Shown piece by piece: positions 7,592 to 14,123 of a DNA stretch of 14,545 bases. Each line of letters starts with the position of its first letter. The stretch's first letter is position 1. Source of the DNA: PFL42 sp964492235 (GTDB lineage: Bacteria; Chloroflexota; Anaerolineae; Anaerolineales; E44-bin32); contig CAZBJQ010000068.1 in assembly GCA_964492235.1 (NCBI GenBank), forward strand, positions 1-14,545. The letters are read 5' to 3'. Below the pieces are notes generated by a model. The model had not been told where the DNA came from. It saw only the letters and a program-made list of their open reading frames with translations, and ran no database searches. A program made the position numbers and the translations under genes.

Positions 7592-8430
7592 CCAGGATCG
7601 CTCCTTTCGCTCGGGGCGCCGTCGCTCAATCCCTGGGGGCGCAGATAAGCTGTGGGGGTTAGATACTGGCGGATCTCCTGCTTGATCGCGTCCCGCAGGC
7701 AGTCGCCGGAGACGTGCATCAGAGTGTCGCCGTAGTCCGGCTCCTGGTTCATGCTTGCCAGGCAGGGGTAGTGGTGGTGCAGCATGCCGGCCTGCTCGAC
7801 GGCTTCGTCCACAGGCACATTCACCAGGCCGGCAGCGACGTGGCTGGCGCAGCCGCAGGCCGCGGCCCGGGCGACGTCGATGCTGTGAATAACCCCGTCC
7901 TGCACCACCACGTCGAACCTGGGCCGGCCGAAGTGCGCGGCGAAGCGGCGGATCAGAGGGTGGTCATAGTGCTCGACGTTGGGAGTGCGGTTGTAATGGG
8001 TCTCGGTCAGCGTACAGAAGGGGCGGGGAAAAATCACTGCCGTCCCCTGCGCTTCCAGCCACTGGCGCAACTGGCCAGCTAGCCCGGCGGGTAAGGACTC
8101 GCTGCGATCGATGGGCGCGATCACGGCCGTGGCGCCGGTCCGGCGGGCGACCTCGGGCAGCAGCTGCGCCACCCCTGCTACCTCGCCCAGGGAGAGGATC
8201 AGGTCGGCTTCGGGCAGGGACGGGGGGAGGAAATCTGCAGGGTCGTCGATGATCGGAGGCAGGACGCGCGGGGCGGACCAGGCATGCACCACCCAGTCGG
8301 AAGGAGCGTTGGCCAGGATGTTGGCTGCAATACGCTCCCCCCACAAACCCTGGGTGATGGCCAGGACCCGAAAACGGGAATCGAACGGAGCCGAGTTCCC
8401 TATTCCCTCACCTCCTGATCGGCGCCTCAA
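7579..8430 (-). CDS. DUF166 family protein, first gene of CODH/ACS operon
   Basis: Recognised as DUF166, a family known mainly from methanogens and anaerobes and often seen near CODH/ACS genes; its biochemical function is not established. Counting from the TTG start (283 aa), the opening strand RVLAITQGLWGERIA is at 21-35. ADLILSLGE lies at 75-83, a PRPFC motif ends at C139, ACGC lies at 191-194, HHHYPCLASM at 218-227 and GDTLMH at 234-239. The cysteines and histidines are arranged like a metal or cofactor site (C139, C192, C194, C223, H218-220); this is inference. The start is uncertain. TTG at 8430 has GGAG 7 nt upstream. A much stronger AGGAGGTGA site lies inside the frame just before ATA at 8403, which would give 274 aa. 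TTG at 8505 would give 308 aa with a basic, unconserved-looking leader. The 3' end overlaps the HMA-like gene. Confidence 0.85.
   Translation of the reverse strand: MRRRSGGEGIGNSAPFDSRFRVLAITQGLWGERIAANILANAPSDWVVHAWSAPRVLPPIIDDPADFLPPSLPEADLILSLGEVAGVAQLLPEVARRTGATAVIAPIDRSESLPAGLAGQLRQWLEAQGTAVIFPRPFCTLTETHYNRTPNVEHYDHPLIRRFAAHFGRPRFDVVVQDGVIHSIDVARAAACGCASHVAAGLVNVPVDEAVEQAGMLHHHYPCLASMNQEPDYGDTLMHVSGDCLRDAIKQEIRQYLTPTAYLRPQGLSDGAPSERSDPGWNA
8408..8416 (-). promoter_or_regulatory. Near-perfect Shine-Dalgarno site before an ATA codon
   Basis: On the minus strand AGGAGGTGA is a near-ideal anti-16S match, and 7 nt after AGGAGG comes an in-frame ATA (8403-8401). No ATG, GTG or TTG stands at the right distance. 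Either the DUF166 protein starts at the rare codon ATA, or the site is an internal pause or chance match within a TTG-started frame. ATA initiation is known but rare, so this decides the start only tentatively. Confidence 0.4.
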
Positions 8431-8742
8431 GCCTGCGCTCCGTACAAGTCTCTCTTTTTGAACTCGGCGCAAGGCAGTGGGAATTGTCACGCATTTCCGC
8501 CGCAAGTCGTCCTAATTGAAATCGGGCCGGTCTCGCCCGCGAAAGCGCCTCGGTCCGGCGATCGTGACCCCCCGCGATGGCATGGCTTGGTACCCCCCGT
8601 CGTAGATGTGGCCGGTCCAGGCAGGCGGAACCGGCCCGCGGCTTGTTACAGGCTTCACAAAGTCACCCATCGCCACATCTGCTCTCTGCGACGGCAGAGG
8701 GGAACGACGTAGAATACGGGGCATCGCCTGGCGGCCCACCCG
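8431..8742. other. Divergent intergenic region between CODH/ACS operon and lipid genes
   Basis: About 310 nt with no gene I can support. It must hold the promoters of both directions. On the plus strand, TAGAAT at 8710-8715 is a possible -10 element about 27 nt before the ATG at 8743, but no good -35 box accompanies it. An inverted repeat, GGCCGGT (8610-8616) with ACCGGCC (8630-8636), has a 13-nt spacer and could be an operator or RNA hairpin. On the minus strand I found no convincing -10/-35 pair and no recognisable cobalamin riboswitch, despite the B12-dependent product of the operon. A 75-codon minus-strand open frame (8512-8739) fills part of it but resembles nothing I know. Confidence 0.5.
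8610..8636. repeat. 7-bp inverted repeat in divergent promoter region
   Basis: GGCCGGT at 8610-8616 pairs perfectly with ACCGGCC at 8630-8636 across a 13-nt spacer. The dyad lies between the divergently transcribed CODH/ACS operon and the phosphatidyltransferase gene, where a regulator could act on both. In GC-rich DNA a 7-bp dyad can arise by chance, so this is only suggestive. Confidence 0.35.
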
Positions 8743-9930
8743 ATGACGGACGGAAACGGATCCCTCCCCATACCAGCCGCACTACCCGCCAGCCTTCGAT
8801 GGCGGTGGTGGGCCCATGCAGCCGCGTGCCTGGCGACCTGGTGTGCGGCACTTTGGTTCCTGCAGCGGCAGTTGCCTGTCGATCAAGGACGGGCATGGGG
8901 GATCGCCTCGGGCACGACCCTCGCCTACGTCCTGCTGTTTTCCTATCGCCATCTGCCGTTGAACCACCGTGCAGGAGAAACCGCCCTCCAGGAAGTCTTT
9001 GGCCCCGGGGATGTCGTCACCCTCGTGCGAGGGCTACTCATCGGGCTGCTCGCCGGCTTCCTGCTGCTCCCCCGCCCGGCCTACTGGCTGGCCTGGATTC
9101 CGGCGGTGCTCTACACCCTGGTGGAAGTGGGGGACTTCCTCGATGGCTACCTCGCCCGGGCAACACGCACGGCAACCCGATGGGGTGAGCGGCTGGATAT
9201 CGAATTCGATGCGCTGGGATTGCTGATGGCAGCCGGGCTGGCGGTGCACTGGGGGACGGTGGCAACCTGGTTCTTGACGGTGGGGGCTTCGCGCTATGCC
9301 TACTTGCTCGGATTGTGGTGGGTACACAGACGTGGAGGCTCGCTTTATCCGCTCCCCCCTAGTGGAATGCGCCGCCCGATTGCCGGGGTGATGTTGATCT
9401 TCGCCAGCGTGCTTCTGTGGCCGATCCTGCCGCCGGCAGCGGCCCGGGCCGCGGCCTGGGTGATCAGCCTCCCCTTCCTGGCGGGCTTCCTCCGCGACTG
9501 GCTTGTCGCCAGCGGAAACCTCAGTCCGGCGTCTCCGTCCTACCTGCGCGCTCGCGCCCGCGTCAAGGGAGTCCTCACGGAATGGGCACCGCTCTTCCTG
9601 CGTTCCCTCGTCCTGGTGAGCTGGGTGTGGGCAGCCAGACAAGCATTCCCGGGGGTGAGTCAGGAGCAGCCGGGCGCAGGGCTTGTGGTGCTGTCGGTCA
9701 TCCCGGTGATGCTGGTGGCGCTGGGGGTGGCCGGGCGGCTGGCTGCGTTGGGAGTGGTGATCCTGAATGGGCTGGCAATGGCACTCGCCGAGGTCACCCC
9801 GCCCTTGCTCGTGCTGATGACGGCCTCGCTGGCGACTCTGCTGACGGGCACTGGCCGGCGGTCGCTGTGGCGCGGCGATGCCTGGGTGGTGGACTGGCGC
9901 CCCGGCGCCCAGACGCCGAAGGCCGAGTAA
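8743..9930 (+). CDS. CDP-alcohol phosphatidyltransferase with C-terminal DoxX-like membrane module
   Basis: The complete CDP-alcohol phosphatidyltransferase signature is present: D131-x2-D134-G135-x2-A138-R139-x8-G148-x3-D152-x3-D156, following GPGDVVTLVRG (87-97), the usual amphipathic entry helix. Such enzymes move a phosphatidyl group (or relative) from a CDP-activated lipid to an alcohol in the membrane; the acceptor cannot be told here. FLRDWLVASG (249-258) closes the domain, as in family members. Residues about 280-380 add several more helices and end in a GTGRRSLWRGD-like segment, resembling DoxX family proteins. At 395 aa it is about twice the family's usual length (about 180-220). 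No clear Shine-Dalgarno site precedes the ATG. The next gene starts 3 nt after its stop, so the two are co-transcribed. The catalytic domain is sure; the DoxX resemblance is moderate. Confidence 0.85.
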   Translation: MTDGNGSLPIPAALPASLRWRWWAHAAACLATWCAALWFLQRQLPVDQGRAWGIASGTTLAYVLLFSYRHLPLNHRAGETALQEVFGPGDVVTLVRGLLIGLLAGFLLLPRPAYWLAWIPAVLYTLVEVGDFLDGYLARATRTATRWGERLDIEFDALGLLMAAGLAVHWGTVATWFLTVGASRYAYLLGLWWVHRRGGSLYPLPPSGMRRPIAGVMLIFASVLLWPILPPAAARAAAWVISLPFLAGFLRDWLVASGNLSPASPSYLRARARVKGVLTEWAPLFLRSLVLVSWVWAARQAFPGVSQEQPGAGLVVLSVIPVMLVALGVAGRLAALGVVILNGLAMALAEVTPPLLVLMTASLATLLTGTGRRSLWRGDAWVVDWRPGAQTPKAE

Positions 9931-9933
9931 CGC

Positions 9934-10923
9934 ATGCGGCAGACACTGCGTTGGTTGATCTGGCCGCTGGTCCTTGGGCTGCTGCTGTGGGCCTTGCGGG
10001 GTGTCGACTGGGCCGCGGTCGGCCACCTGCTGGCCGGCATCCGCCCCTGGCAGTGGCTCGTGCTCTTCCTATTCAACGCGGCCATTGTGCTCGCCTTCAG
10101 CGGCCGGTGGTGGGTCATCCTGCGCGGCCTGGGCTTGCGGCCGGGATACCTCGCCCTCTCCGCTTACCGTCTGGCCGCCTTCTCGATCTCTTACTTCACC
10201 CCTGGCTCGCAGTTTGGCGGGGAGCCGTTGCAGATCGCCTTGCTTAGGCGGCGTCACGCAGTTCCTCTGGCGACTTCGACCGCTTCCGTCACCCTGGACA
10301 AAGCGCTGGAGGTCGTCGCCAATGCGACCTATCTGGCTTTCGGGCTGGTGGTGCTGCTCCGGCTGCGCTGGTTGGACAGCCGTCAGGCGGTGTTTCCTGG
10401 GATCGTTGCCGGTCTACTGCTGCTCGTCCCGCTGGCGCTCCTGCTCGCCTGGTGGACTGACCGTCGTCCGCTGACGCGACTGGCCCGCCTGTGGGCGGTA
10501 TGGACGGCGCGCCGTTGGCCGGCATCGATCCGGTTGCGAGATGGAGTGCAGGCGCTCGAAGTCCAGGCCGGTGTCTTCTGTCGGGAGAAACCTTGGCACC
10601 TCACCCTGGCCATGGGATTTTCATTGCTCAGCTGGATCGGGATTGTGGCCGAGCGCTGGTTGATGCTGAAGTTCCTCGGGGTGGTGGTCGGACCAGCGGA
10701 GACGATCGCCGTGGTTACCGTCGGTCGGCTGGCGCTGCTGCTGCCGATTCCGGGCGGGCTGGGTGTGCTGGAGGCCAGCCAGGTCTTCGCTCTGCAGGCG
10801 CTCGGCTACGAGGCCGCCCTTGGTATCAGCCTCGGCCTGCTGATTCGGGTGCGGGATCTGGCGTTCGGTGGGCTGGGTCTGCTGCTCGGCGGGCGTTGGA
10901 CTCGTCAGGGCCTGGGCGGCTAG
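9934..10923 (+). CDS. Lysylphosphatidylglycerol synthase TM / UPF0104 flippase-like membrane protein
   Basis: This 329 aa protein has about seven or eight hydrophobic helices. It shows the hallmark of the LPG_synthase_TM (UPF0104/AglD-like) family: FTPGSQFGGEPLQIALLRR at 88-106 followed by SVTLDKALEV near 118-127, and the later GRLALLLPIPGGLGVLEAS. The family includes the membrane half of MprF and stand-alone proteins linked to flipping or building polar lipids and glycolipids. No lysyl-transferase domain is attached here. It starts 3 nt after the phosphatidyltransferase stop, so a shared lipid pathway is likely: one gene makes a polar lipid, the other may move it across the membrane. That division of labour is inference. 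Confidence 0.87.
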   Translation: MRQTLRWLIWPLVLGLLLWALRGVDWAAVGHLLAGIRPWQWLVLFLFNAAIVLAFSGRWWVILRGLGLRPGYLALSAYRLAAFSISYFTPGSQFGGEPLQIALLRRRHAVPLATSTASVTLDKALEVVANATYLAFGLVVLLRLRWLDSRQAVFPGIVAGLLLLVPLALLLAWWTDRRPLTRLARLWAVWTARRWPASIRLRDGVQALEVQAGVFCREKPWHLTLAMGFSLLSWIGIVAERWLMLKFLGVVVGPAETIAVVTVGRLALLLPIPGGLGVLEASQVFALQALGYEAALGISLGLLIRVRDLAFGGLGLLLGGRWTRQGLGG

Positions 10924-11133
10924 GTTGGCCTGTCTGCGTTGGGTGGACAACGGAGTCGCCGGAGGACGGCCCGGCGATGTGCGGAATCGCGATCTGGGCG
11001 GTTGGGCACAGCCCAAACCCCAATGCCGGTCCTTCGTCTTGTCATGGAGGGTATCTGGGAAGGCATGAAGTCTGCTTTGCCCGCGGCCATCCGGTCTTGG
11101 ACAACTCAAAACAATACAACTTCGTGCCGCGGC
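10924..11133. other. Convergent intergenic gap with small stem-loop
   Basis: Two opposing genes end on either side of this 210-nt gap. It holds a perfect short stem, TTGGGC (11002-11007), loop ACA, GCCCAA (11011-11016), without a following T-run on either strand. It could act as a weak bidirectional transcription stop. A plus-strand ATG at 10977 after GGAGG opens a frame beginning MCGIA, the N-terminal motif of class II glutamine amidotransferases, but the rest does not match that family. Confidence 0.4.
11002..11016. terminator. Possible weak bidirectional terminator stem
   Basis: A 6-bp perfect stem with a 3-nt loop lies between convergent genes. The position is right for a terminator, but the stem is short and no U-tract follows, so the call is weak. 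Confidence 0.25.
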
Positions 11134-12081
11134 CTACCGTTGGCGCCCGGGCCTGGTTCGCCGGCGCTCGCCGACGACATCCAGCTGATGGGCCACGTAC
11201 ACCAACTCTCCTTGCTCGATCTGGCGCTGGCGGCGGTCGATCCACGGACGCAGCCGCTGTGGGTCGATGTCCCGGCTGTTGCGCAGTGACATCCAGAGGT
11301 TGTGGCAGATGAAGTGAAGGAAGTAGGCTTCGTCGGCAGGGTAGCCTCCATCACGCGGGACGACCACCCAGTCGGAGCTACCAGCCGCAAGGATCGTGCC
11401 CCCGAGCGAGGGAAGCCGGGCAAGTAGATATCTTCCGGTCCGACTGTGGCCCGAGCGCTTTCCGTCCACCGTGCGTTCGTCCATCGTGCGGTGATAGGCC
11501 TGAATCACTTCCCGATCGAATGCCGGCTCGATCTCGGGAAGCAGGATCGTCTCGCCATCGAAGTTAAGGCTGAAGTAGAAGAGCCCTCTCGGCCGCAGCA
11601 GGCCCAACAACAAAGGGATGGCGGTCTCGATCGGCACCAGATCGAGGAAAGCGTGGGCCAAGACAGCATCGCAGGCCGGGCGGCGAGATCTCCTGCGGGC
11701 GAAGGCGGCGTAGTCGCTGCACGAAAACCGCGCTGCCACGGTCGCCCGATCTCTCGTCAGCCGCTGGACCCCGCGCCGGGAATAGATCTGCCATGCGTGC
11801 TGCCGCCCCCAGCCTGCAAGCGAACGGCCGGCGTAGGCAATACTGGCTGGATCCGAATCGATCCCGGTGTAGGAGGCCCGCCACAGAACCCCGCTGCCGA
11901 GCAGGCGCTGCAGCATGCTCCCAATCCCGGCGCCGACTTCAATGACCTGCACCTCAGCCGCCGCCTGGCGTTGAGCCATCGCCGCAGCCATTGTCGACCA
12001 AACCTGCGCGTTGAGCGACCGATCGTCGATGGTCGTCTTCGCCGCCAGGTAGCGCCGGGAATAGAACCGGTACGGGGCCAT
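11134..12081 (-). CDS. Class I SAM-dependent methyltransferase
   Basis: The Rossmann-type methyltransferase core is visible: motif I VIEVGAGIG (46-54) for SAM binding, acidic end of strand 2 in GIDSD (73-77), motif IV DAVLAHAFLDLVP (138-150), and a post-core LRPRGLFYFSLNFDG (162-176). The C-terminal part (about 180-315) is rich in Arg, Trp and Tyr, may bind the substrate, and is not recognised. The substrate is unknown; small molecule or lipid is more likely than nucleic acid given the neighbours. The ATG has GGAG 5 nt upstream. The gene is last in the minus-strand cluster, 149 nt after the small membrane protein, with a strong hairpin in between that may lower its expression. It ends convergent to the flippase-like gene. 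Confidence 0.85.
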   Translation of the reverse strand: MAPYRFYSRRYLAAKTTIDDRSLNAQVWSTMAAAMAQRQAAAEVQVIEVGAGIGSMLQRLLGSGVLWRASYTGIDSDPASIAYAGRSLAGWGRQHAWQIYSRRGVQRLTRDRATVAARFSCSDYAAFARRRSRRPACDAVLAHAFLDLVPIETAIPLLLGLLRPRGLFYFSLNFDGETILLPEIEPAFDREVIQAYHRTMDERTVDGKRSGHSRTGRYLLARLPSLGGTILAAGSSDWVVVPRDGGYPADEAYFLHFICHNLWMSLRNSRDIDPQRLRPWIDRRQRQIEQGELVYVAHQLDVVGERRRTRPGRQR

Positions 12082-12145
12082 GCCGTCTCCGCAGTCAGCA
12101 GAACCTTGGCGTGGCCGACCTCCCTCAGGTCGGAAGGATCACGCA

Positions 12146-12170
12146 AGAGGCGGGGAAGTTCCCCGCCTCT
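12146..12170. terminator. Strong GC-rich hairpin before the methyltransferase gene
   Basis: AGAGGCGGGG (12146-12155) and CCCCGCCTCT (12161-12170) form a perfect 10-bp stem with loop AAGTT. On the minus strand it stands between the small membrane protein (stop at 12231) and the methyltransferase (start 12081). No U-run follows, so it may be a partial terminator, an attenuator or an mRNA 3'-end stabiliser rather than a full stop. Confidence 0.5.
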
Positions 12171-12230
12171 GGGGCCATCCCTCCCAAGGCGGCTGGCGCC
12201 AATCTTCGTTCCGAAGGGAGCGAGCCTTCC

Positions 12231-12575
12231 TCAGGCCGAGGCGCGGCGCCCCAGGAACAGCGCCACCAGCAGGACCAGTTCGTCCAGCTTGGTGAAGTAG
12301 GCCAGCATCGAGCGCTCGCCCATCGCTATCCAGGCCAGGATGGTGACGGCGGTGAAGGCGATGAAGGCCCAGGTGATCAGGCTGTGGGACAGGCGCAGAA
12401 AGCCGAGCTTGCCCAGGTAGGCCAGCAGCAGCGCCATGTACCCGATGAAGTTGAAAATGAACAAGATCCCCAAAGTCTCGGTCGGCCCGACCAGGAAGAG
12501 CGCGTAGTACAGGTGGATGACGGCGGTCAGAACAGCGGTGACAGTGATGACAGTGCGCAGTGTTCTCTGGTTCAT
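12231..12575 (-). CDS. Small four-helix membrane protein
   Basis: A 114 aa protein made almost entirely of four hydrophobic helices (about 7-29, 36-56, 64-84 and 92-110), with a basic N-terminus. A conserved-looking HLYYALFLVGP segment ends helix 1, and short charged turns (GKLGF, GERS, KLDE) separate helices. The start is clear: GGGAGGG 7 nt before the ATG. It lies 45 nt after the glycosyltransferase. I do not recognise a family with a known role. A membrane partner for the glycosyltransferase or for a lipid-linked product would fit the context, but nothing in the sequence shows it. Confidence 0.78.
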   Translation of the reverse strand: MNQRTLRTVITVTAVLTAVIHLYYALFLVGPTETLGILFIFNFIGYMALLLAYLGKLGFLRLSHSLITWAFIAFTAVTILAWIAMGERSMLAYFTKLDELVLLVALFLGRRASA

Positions 12576-12620
12576 CGGTCTACCCTCCCATGCATGAAGT
12601 TGTGTCGACGCATGTCAGAC

Positions 12621-13730
12621 TTACCAACCCGTGGACGCCCCAACCGATGCGGTCTGGCGGACGCATTGCTCCAGGAACTGACGGATCTGATGGGCGGACG
12701 TCTCCCATGTAGGGTGGCGGCGGGCGCGATCGAGGGCGGCCTGCCCCATCTGGGAGAGCCGGTCACGGTTGGAGTGAAGCTCGGCCAGCCGGGCTACCAA
12801 CAACGCCTCCTGGTCGGCCGGGATCAGGTAGCCGTGCACGCCGTCCTCAATCAGGTCGGAGGCGCCACCGGAGGCCGACGCCAGGCAAACCAAGCCATGA
12901 CCCATGCCTTCGAGATAACCGATCCCGAAGCCCTCGTGACGAGAAGGGATCGCCAGCACCTGACGGGTCACCATCAATGCTTGAAGCACGGCGTCGTCGA
13001 CCGGGCCGCGGATGTCAACCCGCTTGCCGAGAGCCAGGTCCTGCATCAAGCGGTGCACCTGCTGTGCGTACTTGGGGTCGCGCTGATCCTCCCCGACGAC
13101 GGTCAGCGTGCAGGTGTCGGGGGAGAGCCGGGCCATTGCCCGCAGCAGAATGTCCAATCCCTTCCGTCGCACCAGGGCGCCGACGTACAGCAGGCGCAGT
13201 GGACCTGGCTCACGGGCGCGAGCGCCCACCTGCTCGGGCGAGAGTTCCGACGGCAACCGGTCGGCACCCGGCCAGGCGATGACACTCGGCCTTCGGCGGC
13301 CAGCGAGCTCTTGCACGGCGTGCAGCGTCGGCCGGCTGTTGCACACCAGGGCATCGACGGTCCGCAGGTAAGCCCCTTCGACGGCTCGGTAGAGCAGCGA
13401 GGAGGCCGGTCCCCACGGCTCACTCGACCGCAGGTGATGCACGATGGCCACCAATGGCAGAGCGTGGCGGCGGAGGCGGCGATTCGTCAGGACCAGCGAG
13501 GGATGGTTGAGCTCATCCTGGAGGAGCAAATCGAGACCGCGGGATTCGACCCAACGATCCAACCGGTGGGATAGGTTGTGGCTGAGGTGGACGAGGTAAG
13601 ACCGCCAGGGGAGAGAGAAGACTTCAACCCGGTCGCCATGCTGGCGCAGGTGCTCGACCAGCTGGCAGTCGTACAAGTAGCCGCCGGTCATCTGGTCGAG
13701 GCGTCCGTAGATGACCAGGCCGACGTTCAA
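12621..13730 (-). CDS. Family 4 (GT-B) glycosyltransferase
   Basis: A retaining GT-B enzyme that moves a sugar from a nucleotide-sugar donor to an unknown acceptor. The N-terminal acceptor domain has the Gly-rich loop MTGGYLYD (14-21). The C-terminal donor domain opens with LRLLYVGALVRRKGLDILL (178-196, the hinge and nucleotide-binding strand). It carries the E-x7-E motif, E266 to E274, in PSRHEGFGIGYLEGMGHG. Length (369 aa) is normal. The start codon is TTG at 13730, overlapping the TGA of the upstream PTPS-like gene as TTGA, with GGAG 5 nt upstream, so the two are probably translationally coupled. Acceptor prediction is open: a pterin-like or lipid-linked molecule would suit the neighbours. 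Confidence 0.92.
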   Translation of the reverse strand: MNVGLVIYGRLDQMTGGYLYDCQLVEHLRQHGDRVEVFSLPWRSYLVHLSHNLSHRLDRWVESRGLDLLLQDELNHPSLVLTNRRLRRHALPLVAIVHHLRSSEPWGPASSLLYRAVEGAYLRTVDALVCNSRPTLHAVQELAGRRRPSVIAWPGADRLPSELSPEQVGARAREPGPLRLLYVGALVRRKGLDILLRAMARLSPDTCTLTVVGEDQRDPKYAQQVHRLMQDLALGKRVDIRGPVDDAVLQALMVTRQVLAIPSRHEGFGIGYLEGMGHGLVCLASASGGASDLIEDGVHGYLIPADQEALLVARLAELHSNRDRLSQMGQAALDRARRHPTWETSAHQIRQFLEQCVRQTASVGASTGW

Positions 13731-14107
13731 GCGCGCTCCAGGCGGTAGGCGGCCCAGGCGCTATCGCTCTCCCATAGGCGCAGGAGGAGGGCATGGATAT
13801 TGGGCGCCTTCAGACCGGCCGAGAGCTCATGGCAGAGGATGCGACTGAAGTGCTCCAGGCTGGGGTTCAGTCCTTGGAAACCGGGCAGGGCATTCAGAGT
13901 CTCGCCGCGGTACCTGTCGATCAGCATCTGGAGACGCGTCTCCAGGTTCAGGATGTCCACCAGGTATCCGTGCTCGTCCAACTGCGAACCCTCCAGCACG
14001 ACTTCGACCCGGTAGCGGTGGGGATGAAGCTCATTCTCCTCTCCCCAGTCGCCCCCTACCAGGTAGTGGAAGGCCTCGAATTGGCGCTGGATGCAGAGCT
14101 GATACAT
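13727..14107 (-). CDS. PTPS/QueD-fold enzyme with Glu-type active site
   Basis: A 126 aa 6-pyruvoyl/6-carboxytetrahydropterin synthase family protein. Zinc ligands are H14 (EAFHYL), H28 and H30 (HPH, where most members have HGH). GYLVDILNLE (47-56) matches the family's GxxxDF segment, NPSLEHF (81-87) the PTxEN helix start, and E113 (LWESDSAW) the pterin-anchoring Glu. The catalytic Cys of CxxxHGH is replaced by E24, giving ExxxHPH as in PTPS-III type enzymes that feed folate synthesis. The usual LDH (triad Asp-His) reads IDRYR, so that His is lost. The chemistry is therefore unlikely to be QueD's. The true start is the ATG at 14107: the open frame continues upstream, but that part is low-complexity shadow of the dehydrogenase gene, and GAGG precedes this ATG by 8 nt. 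It lies 16 nt after the dehydrogenase. Confidence 0.85.
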   Translation of the reverse strand: MYQLCIQRQFEAFHYLVGGDWGEENELHPHRYRVEVVLEGSQLDEHGYLVDILNLETRLQMLIDRYRGETLNALPGFQGLNPSLEHFSRILCHELSAGLKAPNIHALLLRLWESDSAWAAYRLERA

Positions 14108-14123
14108 GGCAGCTGCCTCTCCT

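Noticed and set aside
8431..8742. Cobalamin riboswitch upstream of the corrinoid protein operon
   Set aside because: It would make sense biologically, but I could not find the conserved B12-box bases or a matching fold on the minus strand.
10977..11312. Plus-strand frame starting MCGIA after GGAGG, like an asparagine synthetase or amidotransferase N-terminus
   Set aside because: Only five residues match; the expected RGPD and LGHRRLSI segments are missing and the frame runs into the methyltransferase gene. Chance, or at most a very decayed remnant.
12111..13574. 487-codon plus-strand open frame opposite the glycosyltransferase and small membrane protein
   Set aside because: It crosses several real minus-strand genes and the strong hairpin, and has no domain-like pattern.
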